The position numbers and the translations under genes are program-made. Source: Lasiosphaeria ovina (Eukaryota; Ascomycota; Sordariomycetes; Sordariales; Lasiosphaeriaceae). Taken from it: a stretch of 64,000 bases of DNA. Location of the stretch: NCBI GenBank assembly GCA_033439765.1, contig JAULSN010000002.1, positions 6,634,001 through 6,698,000 on the forward strand, in the 5' to 3' direction. The first letter of the stretch is position 1, and each line of letters begins with the position of its first letter. The notes under the pieces were generated by a model that worked only from the letters and a program-made list of their open reading frames with translations, had not been told where the DNA came from and did not search any database. This document shows positions 54,956 through 64,000 of this stretch, in pieces.

Positions 54956-55605
54956 TACTTCGATAAAAGCATTTAGAAAAAAAGAAAACCAACCATAGTC
55001 TTGCCTGGACTCAACTGGAGGGAAGAAGGGTCTGCCTGGCTCTTAGTGGTCCAGGATAGATTTCAACCCGTCCTGGTCCCGTCGAGAAAGTCAACCATTA
55101 TAATTGACTAATTCGCGGGACTTTAAACCAACTCTCAAACTGGGGGGCCGGTGCAGCCGCTCCCATTCTATACCCCCGGGACGCGCTCACATCCTGCAGG
55201 CTGAAGGCTACGACCTCTTCCCAAGTCTCCCCCGCCCTTGTCGATGGCGACCCAATTTTACCAGTTTTAAGAAAAACCGTACCCCTCAGCAGGATTCGAT
55301 CCTGGCAGGCTTACTTACTGTGCTCGCAATTTGATGACCGGAGCTTTTAGCGGTTGCACCACAGAGCCCCTCTTCCACTCATGTTTCCCAATTGGTTGTC
55401 GCAGAAATCAGGTCTGCAAAACTGCACTAGATCTATACGTAGTACCGAGCTCTGTGCTGCTGCCTCCTGCCACCAGCGCACTCACAGCTGGAGCGTTGCC
55501 CCGCATTGCGTCGCTCGGCAGTTGAATCTCTCACTCCACAACCCCGTTCTCAATCGTCTTCAGGTATTGTACAGCTACGACAAGTAGACAGAGCTTTACA
55601 CCGAA

Positions 55606-57477
55606 ATGTGGCTCCTCAACACGGCCGACTACTCGCTGACAAGCGTCTTGTATCCAGAACGCTATGCAATCCTATCGCACACATGGGGCGACGGCGAGGT
55701 CACCTTTGACGACATCAAGAACCTCGACAATGCCTCTAAGAAGGCCGGGTGGGATAAGATCGCGCAGACCTGTCGTTTATCGGCAGCTCAGGGGTTCGAA
55801 TACGCATGGATCGACACGTGCTGTATCGACAAGAGCAGCAGCGCCGAGCTCTCCGAGGCCATCAACTCCATGTTCAAATGGTATAAGAACGCTACCGTGT
55901 GCTACGCCTACCTCTCCGACCTCGATCCCGATCCCACGACCATCGACCTGGACGACTTCGATTTCTTCAAGCACGGAATAGAAAAGCTCGAAATAGAAAA
56001 GCTCGAAATAGAAAAGCTCGAGCGCGACTTGCCCAAGTGCGCTTGGTTCGCGAGGGGCTGGACCTTGCAGGAGCTCATCGCCCCCCGGAATATCGAGTTC
56101 TACGACCGTGGCTGGACAAGGAGAGGCACCAAAGCCTCGCTAGGCGAGCTCCTCTCTGCCATAACCACAGTCCCCATATGGATCCTCCTTGAGAAGACAC
56201 CACTGGACAGATGCTGCGTCGGGAGGAGGATGAGTTGGGCTGCAAAGCGAAAGACGACGCGAATCGAAGATCTGGCATATTGTCTTCTGGGCCTGTTCGA
56301 CGTGCACATGCCGATGATCTACGGTGAGGGCGAGAATGCGTTCTGGCGCCTGCAAGAGGCCGTCGCGACGGCCACCAACGACATGTCGCTCTTCGCGTGG
56401 TCCGATCCCAGTCTGCGGTCGACTGTGCCCTTCCACGGCATCTTTGCCACCTCTCCTGCCCAGTTTGCCCGCTGCAAGGGCATGGTCAACAGTTTCTCCC
56501 CATCCCACTACGACCTCCGGGCCTTCTCCATCACCAACCGGGGTGTCAAGTTCCGCACCTATCTCCGAGTTAATCTGGACGCGGGCGAATACTGGCTGCA
56601 TCTCCACTGCCGAGAGACGAATAAGTCCCACCTGGCCTCGACGTTGGCCATATGTCTGGCAAAGACCCCCACCGGCTTCGTCCGCCAGAGGGCCGGCGAG
56701 CTCCTCCTTGATTCTGTGAAGCCAGACCGAAGGGACATGTTTCCCGGGTCCATACTCGTCCGCCCAGTTGTGCCTGAGTCGGCATGGCCGCGACTCCTAA
56801 CCCGCTTCAACTTCTCATTCAAGTTCAGCATCTCCACCGCGAGCCTGAAGTGGAGCCTCCGACTGAGCGCCGACAACCCGCGAGATCTCGCGCTGCGGAA
56901 CGCTCGTGAGATAGACCCCTCGTACTGGGACCGCAGCAATCACAGATTCATGACCGACGCCCATCCCATATTCTCCGGACTGCTCTACCTCGACTTCAGA
57001 AGGCAAGACGACGAGCCGACGAGCGTGACTCCTCTACTGCTCTTCTGTGGCTTCTACCCACCGAAGATGCAGCCATACGCCGCCCTGTTCTCCGACATAG
57101 AGAAGTCAGCAACAGACTCGATGCTGGCAACGCCCACGGCGAAGACGTGGACCCCAGACGACATCAACGTGCTTGACAAGCACCGCGTGTTGTCAAGTCG
57201 GTCAACCATGTACTACCCTCAGTTCCTGTCCTACGCCGGCGACGTCATCCGCGACGAGCTCAAAAAGATGCAAGAGACGCCTTCGACGCACCAAACAGGA
57301 GACGGGATAAGCGAGGGACCGCCGAAACTGCGTAGAGACCAGATCCTGCCGAGCAGGCTGGAAAATGCCTCGTCCGGCCTGTCCGTTTCCATCAAGCTCG
57401 AAGAAGTCCGCGAACCATACACGGTCCACCATGTTACTATTATTTTGGAAGATTATGATTCTAAGGACCCCACCTAA
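55606..57477 (+). CDS. HET-domain (heterokaryon incompatibility) protein
   Basis: Single-exon gene of 623 residues from ATG 55606 (MWLLNTADYSLTSVLYPERY), the canonical start of this family. HET motifs are in order: YAILSHTWGDGEVTF (20-34), GFEYAWIDTCCIDKSSSAEL (63-82), NSMFKWYKNATVCYAYLSDL (87-106) and WFARGWTLQELIAP (147-160). RIEDLAYCLLGLFDVHMPMI and YGEGENAFWRLQE follow. HET domains trigger incompatibility-type cell death when activated. The C-terminal 350 residues are the usual variable, presumably regulatory or recognition part, with no repeats or NTPase. A short coiled-coil EIEKLEIEKLEIEKLE (about 125-140) comes from three copies of a 15-bp repeat inside the HET domain, between the second and third motifs. 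No introns are needed. It looks intact. Confidence 0.9.
   Translation: MWLLNTADYSLTSVLYPERYAILSHTWGDGEVTFDDIKNLDNASKKAGWDKIAQTCRLSAAQGFEYAWIDTCCIDKSSSAELSEAINSMFKWYKNATVCYAYLSDLDPDPTTIDLDDFDFFKHGIEKLEIEKLEIEKLERDLPKCAWFARGWTLQELIAPRNIEFYDRGWTRRGTKASLGELLSAITTVPIWILLEKTPLDRCCVGRRMSWAAKRKTTRIEDLAYCLLGLFDVHMPMIYGEGENAFWRLQEAVATATNDMSLFAWSDPSLRSTVPFHGIFATSPAQFARCKGMVNSFSPSHYDLRAFSITNRGVKFRTYLRVNLDAGEYWLHLHCRETNKSHLASTLAICLAKTPTGFVRQRAGELLLDSVKPDRRDMFPGSILVRPVVPESAWPRLLTRFNFSFKFSISTASLKWSLRLSADNPRDLALRNAREIDPSYWDRSNHRFMTDAHPIFSGLLYLDFRRQDDEPTSVTPLLLFCGFYPPKMQPYAALFSDIEKSATDSMLATPTAKTWTPDDINVLDKHRVLSSRSTMYYPQFLSYAGDVIRDELKKMQETPSTHQTGDGISEGPPKLRRDQILPSRLENASSGLSVSIKLEEVREPYTVHHVTIILEDYDSKDPT
55975..56019 (+). 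repeat. 15-bp minisatellite, three copies, in the HET gene
   Basis: Unit GAAATAGAAAAGCTC three times (the first copy with GGAATA), in frame, each encoding EIEKL. Read directly. Confidence 0.85.
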
Positions 57478-58544
57478 TGGAAATATTGAAAACTCCTTGC
57501 ACATTGGGGATTACATGACGTTGACTTGGGACGAATCAAGTCCTGGAGCCCCGCCGTTAACTTCAATCAGGGACAGTGATTAAACTCCAGGGCATCTTCA
57601 GTTTCTTTTGAATTTGGTTGGAGCACAAAAGAGCCTTTGATTTGATGACGTTTTATGCAAACTTTTCTCCGCCGGGAGGTAGGCGCTGCTTTTCTACAAC
57701 CTTTTCTTCACGACGCCCAAGCTCCTTTAAATATAACTACGTACCGCTTCCCAAGTTATTCTTTTGAAGTGACGGGCTTATTAGGCATACGATTAGAGGC
57801 TTACAAGCAGCATAAATCCATAAGCATTACTAGCTATAACGAAATGAATTATCTAGGTGGGTGCTTAGGTAGGGGGGTAGCCTGTGCGACCAGGAATGAA
57901 GCCTCCGCAGTAGCCAGCTTTTGATATCTAGGGGATATGTCTTGCTTAGCTACCCACAAATAAAACCAGTCACCTGAGGGTTTCTGCTGCTGAACTGACG
58001 TCACAAGGCCATGTTCGTCTAAACTTGGGAGACGGTTATCACCTAAGAGGAGCACTGATTTGGAGGTAGCAGTGGTGCAAAGGCCTTTTTCTCTTTCGTC
58101 TCATATTAAATGCTCCCACCGCCCCTGGAAATTCGTGGCAGGGGCTGGAAAGTTTGCCCCCGTTTCCGCACAAACTGCAATCAGCCAGCCCTGATTTTTC
58201 ACCTATTTAATCCTCCTTCTTTCCAGCTGCCCCCACAAATTTCTTTTTCTTCTCCTTCAACTACAATCACACACGACCGCCACTTTTGCCTTCTCGTTTT
58301 TCCAGTCTTTCTCGACCTCGCTCTCCTTCTTAGCCTTCTATCTCTCCAACCTATCCGTCCTTCCGGAGTTACCTGTATTCCCGGCCTCCCTGTCTATCAC
58401 ATCTTCCCGTCATCCTCGCAGGATCACGCCTAGCCTTCCTTCTTTTATATAAAGCAATTCTTCCACATCACATCCACAAGGGCAGATCTATTCAGCGGCC
58501 TCGTCCTGGAAGTCCTCGGCGACCTGAGCGACGGCCCAGTCTAC
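57478..58544. other. Intergenic region
   Basis: No supportable gene. CT-rich leader-like text lies at 58200-58440, before the BTB relic. Confidence 0.45.
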
Positions 58545-59668
58545 ATGGACAGACACGGCGACCTCAAACTCATCGTCGGGCCAGCGGGCGGGGAGCGCGA
58601 GTTCATCGTGTGCTCGCGCGCCAGCACGGCGTTCAGCAGCATGCTGAACCGCCGCGAATACGTCGAGAGCCGGCCCGCCGACCCCCACGGGCCGTGGGTC
58701 GTGGCGCTGCCCGTCGACGACCCGGAGGCCGCGGAGGTTGTCCTCAACATCGTGCACGGCAACCTCGACAGGGTCCCGGCGGGTGCCGACACGTCGCTGA
58801 GCCTGATCCAGCGCACAATCATCCTAGCCGACAAGTACTTGTTGCTGGGCTTGCTGCGACCGTGGGCCCTGTCCTGGCGGGCCGCGCTGTCGACGGCGGC
58901 GCAGGACCTCGAGTACGGCGCCCTGTGCAGCGAGGTGATTGGCGTGGCCTGGTAGCTCGGCGCCGGCGACGTGCTGCGCAGGGTCACGCGGTTCCTGATT
59001 CTGCGCGGCGCTTCGACCAACGGGCGGCTGAATGTCCGCAACGAGAGGAATCTGAACCGACTAGACGACGATGACTACATGCCGCCGCTTTTTATTGGTA
59101 AGTTCTAAATCACTAAGAAGTCATAGTTTGTTTTACTTTTTCCATATCGGCTAATCTTTCTTTATTTTTAGGGAACATCGCAGACTTTCAATTCGACGCC
59201 ACGCGATTCATGTTCGAGCGACTGATAGACATCGTCAACGAGCTCAAGACGTCTGTCGGCGATGCCATAAAAAGGGCCGGCCCGTACGGACCCGATGGCG
59301 GCGCGTTCCCGACTAGATGCGAGGGTCCTGGCGACGACGGGCGTGGTTGCGCCTTCTGCCATGCAAAGTTCGTCCGGGTCATGATCGTCACGCTGCGAGA
59401 CGACGCTGGCATCGAGGATGTTATCATGGACGGCCGTATTGACCTCGAAGAAAACGTCCGGAATGTTTACGTGGGCGGCATGGACAGCGTCCTCGTCTGG
59501 ATGAGGCGCACCATCGAGGAGGTCGGCAGAGGCGACACCGCCTGCAACCCCCTCAGTGGTCTCCTCACCGAGATGGAGGAGATAATTGAGGAGCGGACGG
59601 GCGAGCTGATGCGGGAATATGAGGATCACCTGAGGAAGCAGCGGGTTAAATATGGACTTAATGGTTAG
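58545..59668 (+). pseudogene. BTB/POZ-domain paralogue with a single in-frame stop
   Basis: Exons 58545-59097 and 59172-59668 are separated by a 74-nt intron (GTAAGT...TTTTAG) at the same site and phase as in the 26.9-28.0 kb BTB gene. The BTB part reads HGDLKLIVG, REFIVCSRASTAFSSML, VALPVDDPEAAEVVLNIVHG and LIQRTIILADKYLLLGLL. The exon-1 frame has a TAG at 58953-58955 in GVAW*LGAGD, exactly where the intact paralogue has Glu (GVAWELGA). This is therefore GAG-to-TAG, a G-to-T change. Beyond it the frame is open to TAG 59666-59668, with helical and acidic text (NIADFQFDATRFMFERLIDI, then a Glu-rich end). The start is uncertain: ATG 58545 lies inside the aligned BTB region and the open frame extends upstream without an ATG. 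Confidence 0.7.
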
Positions 59669-60450
59669 ATAGTGGAGTCATCTGGATTGGGGGTGTGGTT
59701 GCTAGGGGTGATGGAATCAGGTGGGAAGGTTTCGAGCGTATATAGCGAGATTCTACCTAACTAACTACCCAGAAATACAGAACTTGGCACTCTATTAATC
59801 AATATCCCACAATTTCTCCTTTCTGAATTTCTCCCTCGCCGTCAGAGAATTATTCTGTTGTAATCGTGCCCGAAGCACTGAAATCTTTAGCTACCCGCTT
59901 TAGGCATGTGCTCCTGTAAATTACAACAAGCGTGCCTTGCGTGGCGATTTTCAAAAGGGAAAACAACGGGCAGTCTTCGAGACTAGGGCAGGGCAATCCA
60001 AGACGAATGACCACTGTAAAACTTTCTTATCTGCACCTGCCTTTGTTCACCGAACTTGACCAGCCCCCGGAGCCCCGCCCTTCTCGAAAAGTCATTACCT
60101 GTACGGGTACGTCCACCCACTCGTACCTCTGACCCTCTGATTATGGGACGCAGCATTTTCTACCATCAATGATTTGATTGCCAAAATTCACAAAACTCCA
60201 CATATCTTCAACAACAAGCCTATTCAGCTGGTTGGCGGCGCCTCGATTGACGGTGCGCACACTCTTCCTGCCCTCGAGGCAGATTTCCTTTTTGATCCCG
60301 TGGCGCCTGGTGCCGGAGTCGGGGCTTTGCCCTACCTATGAGGTGAGCGTGCTGGCAGCAGGCTCCCAGAAAGCCTGATCACAGGAGCAGTGGGATCGCC
60401 GGGGGGGGGGACCCCGGGAGCGCCACGCCTGCTGCCGCTGCCGCCATGAG
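59669..60450. other. Gene-free stretch with possible relic text
   Basis: Near 60190-60340 one frame reads IFNNKPIQLVGGASIDGAHT and LPALEADFLFDPVAPGAG. It looks protein-like but is short, and I cannot place it in a family. Confidence 0.35.
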
Positions 60451-60882
60451 GTGGTTGACCTCCCCCCGCAGGCGGTAGTTGTCCGCTTGAAGCGACCTTC
60501 TCGTCCGAAGCTAGTCACGGCATTGGCGGACGCCCTGGTCGCCACCAAGACCGAGTTCATTGACTACGGGTGGTTGACGCCTCCGCAACTCCATTCCCTC
60601 GTCCGAGCCACAAACACTGAGGGCAACCCGCTCTCGTACGGCAAAGTCTCAATTCCGACGCGTACCCTAAGAATCCGCTCCGCTCCATCTTCCCAATCCT
60701 CTCCCGAGAAGGAGTGCGGCGGCGGTATCAGCGGCACGCGTATTAGTGGAGACAAAGAAGAGGGGGGCGGTGGTGGCGTCGAGGCTCTCCAGTCCCTCAG
60801 CACCGGGACGCTAGGTCGAGCCTTTAAGCGGCTACTCGAGAACATGCTGCTCGCCGACAACGGAACGGACATTTTCCACTAG
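60451..60882 (+). pseudogene. Relic of phosphoacetylglucosamine mutase (fragment)
   Basis: In 60487-60655 the frame reads PKLVTALADALVATKTEFID, YGWLTPPQLHSLVRATNTEG and NPLSYGKVS. This matches the region between the active-site serine loop and the sugar-binding region in eukaryotic phosphoacetylglucosamine mutases (chitin and N-glycan precursor pathway), where DYGxLTTPQLHYLVRxxNTEGTPLSYGKVS is typical. The catalytic Ser loop and the DGDADR metal site are not found nearby. The following text (to TAG 60880-60882) is Ser/Gly/Glu-rich and unrelated. It is therefore a captured or decayed fragment; the identification rests on about 55 residues. Confidence 0.55.
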
Positions 60883-62573
60883 AAAAAAAATCGGGTGATG
60901 GTTCAAGGCAAGTTTGTTCCGCGTGCCGTGGCCGGCGTTGAACAGCTCCTTCGCTCAGCCTACGCCCTTTTCCAACCGGTATAGACAATCCAGCAGACTA
61001 ACACTGAAGTTCGCAGACTGCTTGCTCCGATGCTCTTCCAGCAGTGCCCCGAGCACGACAAGTTTGACGTGGCTGTCCCGACGCTCCATGTTTCACTACT
61101 ACCACACGCAACCAACGGGATCTCGACAATGCCGACTACCACAAGCTCCCAGCGGTGTTCACGGGCGTGCCACGAAAGATGGCGGCTAAGTTTTCGACCT
61201 GCGGTCACTACAGACTCCACCACAATGCTCGGTCAACACCAACGCGTTGATTTCAAACCTCTTCTTAACGAGAGAAAAACAAGAGAATGTGGCGAGAACC
61301 AGCGATAGCCTTGCCAGAACACAGCCAAAGTTTTTGCGTTCCGCGAGCTGAAACACCTCTACGTCGGTTTCTAGGTACCCCAATAGCTTCACAAGGCAAC
61401 CCTAGGCTATTAGGCTTAGAGACACATTTCATTACAAACTTCTTCTATACTGGATCGTATCCTGGGGGAGATGTCTAGAACACAATGTTGAGATCCATTA
61501 CGAGGAGCGGGAGAGAGTTTTCGTTACTGGAAAGGAGAAAGCTCGGAAAGGGATTCAGGCGAGACATTCGAGTCGGGAGAAGATCTCTGTGAACGTTGAC
61601 AAGATTTTACACGGCAAGGATTTTGGGGAGTGCAATCGATATGGTAAGGTCCTTTTTTTTGAAAAAATAAGATAGAAATATAGGTTTATGGTTCTATATT
61701 GGAAATATTATTGGAAATATACGGTGGCCAAAAAAGGCCCCATGCACCCAGGCGTATGAAAGTCCGGGACATGAGGGGCTGAAGAAAATGCAAATATAGC
61801 GTAGACGAGAAACTGTAAAAGTCATTGCACTTTCCTTGACTAGTTTACCCCGGGTACATTTTCTTTGCCTTTTTTCTTTTTGTTTCCCCCCTTACTCTTC
61901 CGTTTCCCTGCAGTGATTCCTTGCAAACACGTCCCCAAACATTAAATAAGCTAACTAGTGCAAGCCGGTTGTTATTCTGGTTGGCAACAGCGAACTGTCC
62001 TCCCTTAACGTATTTCAACCCCGGCGTCTTCCAAATCGTGGCTGAGCTAATTCCAATACTAGTGTAGTTGTTCAGAATCAGAACAATGATCACCTGATCT
62101 AGTATTCAAGAAGGGGAATAAAAGATCCTATCCACAGCATGTCCACGGGCGATGTTACTACTATATAGGCCCTACATTCTTAAGTCTAAATGGTGTACCT
62201 TTTCTGTCCATCGAGATTCTCTACCAAAACCTGAAGATCGATAGCTACTTGCTCTATCTTCAAGGGCAGACATGGGCCGCCAGGAATTTCGTCCGATGTT
62301 GTGCTATTCAAAAACGGCTTGGCCGCCCAATCTACGTGGATTCCTACCTACCCATAAATCTGCCGTCCTGCACTCCCAAACGGCCTTTCAGCTCTCCCGC
62401 CAAACGCGTCGCGTTGCGTCGCAGACCCGGAACTTCTTCAACATTTGGCACCACAAACTTTTGCAGCCATCTCGCGGATCTTTGCTGCCCCTCCCCTCGA
62501 TCCGCACGGGGTTGCCTAGCATTTGCTTCCCCTAGCATCGTCTTTATATTACACGGACGGCTTCGCCGTCGCC
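60883..62573. other. Relic-bearing gene-free stretch
   Basis: 61127-61185 reads DNADYHKLPAVFTGVPRKMA in one frame. 61487-61643 reads VEIHYEERERVFVTGKEKAR, KGIQARHSSREKISVNVDKI and LHGKDFGECNRYG, ending at a GTAAGG-like donor. Both look like pieces of conserved proteins I cannot name. The rest is AT-rich and non-coding. Confidence 0.35.
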
Positions 62574-63422
62574 ATGTATACCACCGCGCAGAAGGAGATT
62601 TCTACTCCTCCTGTCATGGAGGAATCTAGCACCAAGGAAACGGCGACCGCAACCACGGCCACAAGCACAGCCAAAGAAACAACCATGGCAGAGCCATCAC
62701 CCGACTCCACCTCCAACTGGGAGCCGGTGCTCCGCGGATGCCGCCAGCACAGGTACGATTACGTCCACCACGTCTCGAAGCTCCGCAACGAGGACTACCG
62801 CAAGGAAAAGGACCTCGAAACCTCTCTCCGCCTCAAAGCGATGAAGAAGGCAGCCAAACAGGCCAGGGCCGAGCGAACGGAGAAGCTGGCAGCACAAGGC
62901 ATAACCTTGCGTAAGAGTAAGCCCCGCCGTCGACCAACCATTCCGCGCGGGCGGACTTGAGACAGGCCAGAGCCCGAGCAACAATACGTTTCCGAGCGCT
63001 GATCGGCTACGCCCACGCTCCGTGCATGTGGCCAATGCCAATGCCGACACCTTCGCCCTTTGGCAGGGTGAAGCCGAGTGGGTGCTTAATATCTGCGACA
63101 CTGCTGCCCTCATGCAGCTGACCAAGACTGGAACAATGCCGCCCCAATACCATCATCGTATACTTCTGTCCGAGGGGGCTGCACCAGCTCTCCTGGCATG
63201 TCCTGTGGCGCCCCCCGTGGCCGCTGCGGCGCCGGTTATTCCTCGCTTCAAGAAGATCGGTAAGTAGACTTTTCCTTAATTATCATGTAACCTAGACCTG
63301 ATTGACTGACATTCCCAGTCCCGGTCGTCGACTTGGAAAACCTTTCGAAGCGTTGGCTTTGCCTTCGGGGGCCAAGGTGCTCCACAGCCCCCAACCGGTC
63401 TCCCGGGAGGGAAGGAAATTAA
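62574..63422 (+). CDS. Small protein of unknown function, three exons
   Basis: Model: join(62574..62910, 62966..63259, 63319..63422), 244 residues. Introns are 55 and 59 nt with donors GTAAGA and GTAAGT and acceptors GACAG and CCCAG; the second has a CTGAC branch-like site. Both junctions are phase 1 and consistent. It has a Thr/Ala/Ser-rich disordered N-terminus (to about residue 45). A basic helical segment follows (GCRQHRYDYVHHVSKLRNED, KAMKKAAKQARAERTEKLAA), with the weakly ordered region ALWQGEAEWVLNICDTAALM after it. An Ala/Pro-rich stretch and a basic C-terminus (LENLSKRWLCLRGPRC) end the protein. It is not recognised. Exon 3 is the least certain; without it exon 2 ends two codons later at a stop. 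Confidence 0.45.
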
Positions 63423-64000
63423 CAACAAGAAGGAAAGCACAGCGGGCACCGGCCTCAAGGCAAGTATTCATAGCATAGTAACACATAATTTACAGAGCCG
63501 TTTGGCTAACCAATCTCTCCAGCTTTGTTTGTTTCCTTTTCTTATATTCTCGACATGCCTCCGTCTTACGGACTCGCAACAACAGGAGTTTCTGCAGTGA
63601 ACTCACCTCGAACTTTAAAGACCTTTCTGATTTCTCTTGCGCCACTGCGAGGAACCGGACACCAACTCGAACTGGACAGCAGGTTGCTGTCCAGTTCAAA
63701 CTCTTCCTCCACCATCGATTGGGGGCAGTCAAAGAGCACTCCCAGACCACCCCGGCAGCCGGCCGGGGTCGTGGCAGGGGAGACCAGCTGGCATTGATTC
63801 GATTGCGCAAGGTATCAAGGGACACCAAGTAATGGGTTGATTTCGTCTACTACGGGGGATCACGGGGGGGATGGCGGGTGGGTTTTCTGGGATGCGGGAT
63901 GATTTAATAGGGGGACGGTGTTCCATCTTTGTCGGACGAGCCTGTAACGAGAGCCGGGAATCAAGAGAGGGCGCAAGATGATAGTTTTCTTCTAGCTTTC
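63423..64000. other. Window end, with a perfect short hairpin
   Basis: A short frame from ATG 63555 (MPPSYGLATTGVSAVNSPRT) has no recognisable motif. A perfect 13-bp inverted repeat lies at 63669-63697. Nothing else can be supported. Confidence 0.4.
63669..63697. repeat. Perfect 13-bp inverted repeat with 3-base loop
   Basis: GAACTGGACAGCA (63669-63681), loop GGT, then its exact reverse complement TGCTGTCCAGTTC (63685-63697). No T-run follows and no gene boundary is established here. Confidence 0.85.

Larger units (their letters stand above)
52528..55605. other. Gene-free stretch with a MITE and an imperfect duplication
   Basis: No supportable gene. It contains an imperfect direct duplication (about 53545-54070), the MITE at 54640-54955 and a tRNA-like fragment near 55275-55375 (see rejected list). 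Confidence 0.45.

Noticed and set aside
55275..55375. tRNA-like sequence on the minus strand (A-box-like GTGGTGCAACCGC, B-box-like GGATCGAATCC)
   Set aside because: The two ends cannot form an acceptor stem and the anticodon stem does not pair, so at best it is a tRNA relic or SINE-like fragment.
1..64000. CRISPR arrays, rRNA genes, telomeric repeats or a multi-gene secondary-metabolite cluster
   Set aside because: No regularly spaced direct repeats, rRNA text, TTAGGG arrays or PKS/NRPS/terpene signature enzymes were seen.

Overview
The window is nuclear DNA of a filamentous ascomycete (Pezizomycotina). The evidence is short spliceosomal introns (about 50-140 nt, GTRAGT-like donors, CTRAC-like branch points), GC-rich coding exons, fungus-specific families (HET, fungal STAND N-terminal domains, Clr5, LysM-CBM18, arylsulfotransferase) and sequence decay resembling repeat-induced point mutation (RIP). 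The species cannot be named from the sequence alone. All multi-exon models were assembled by hand from reading-frame and splice-site agreement.

Layout. 1-558: 3' end of an unknown gene. 2.37-4.11 kb: cysteine-rich/Pro-Gln-rich gene broken by a frameshift and a stop. 4.87-7.54 kb: decayed NACHT (NLR-type) gene. 8.38-9.18 kb: GNAT acetyltransferase. 9.68-10.34 kb (-): small membrane protein. 11.08-13.35 kb: Clr5/zinc-finger protein. 13.4-18.4 kb: gene-poor mosaic of fragments, including a broken disordered protein and a kinase relic. 18.46-20.88 kb (-): fungal-N/ankyrin STAND-like protein. 22.39-23.58 kb: acidic nuclear-type protein. 23.6-26.9 kb: relics and repeats. 26.90-28.01 kb (-): BTB/POZ protein. 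28-32.8 kb: repeats and a truncated secreted CE1 esterase. 32.86-35.19 kb (-): second STAND-like ankyrin protein. 36.39-40.45 kb (-): large acidic coiled-coil protein with a TGA followed by a long open frame. 41.61 kb: intron-containing tRNA-Ile(UAU). 42.36-43.42 kb (-): secretory-pathway membrane protein. 43.4-48.8 kb: no supportable gene. 48.80-50.22 kb: LysM-CBM18-LysM chitin-binding protein. 50.62-52.53 kb (-): secreted arylsulfotransferase-family protein. 52.5-55.6 kb: non-coding, with a mariner-like MITE. 55.61-57.48 kb: HET-domain protein. 58.55-59.67 kb: BTB paralogue with one stop. 60.2-61.65 kb: gene relics, one from phosphoacetylglucosamine mutase. 62.57-63.42 kb: small three-exon gene.

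Functionally the window looks like an accessory region. It holds self/non-self recognition genes (NACHT, two STAND-N/ankyrin genes, HET, BTB pair), a chitin-binding LysM protein and several secreted proteins, set among decaying genes and dispersed repeats. Ordinary genes (tRNA, Clr5, GNAT, membrane proteins) are interspersed. At least six loci are interrupted by single in-frame stops, mostly of the C-to-T type, inside otherwise open frames. This is the most consistent unusual signal.
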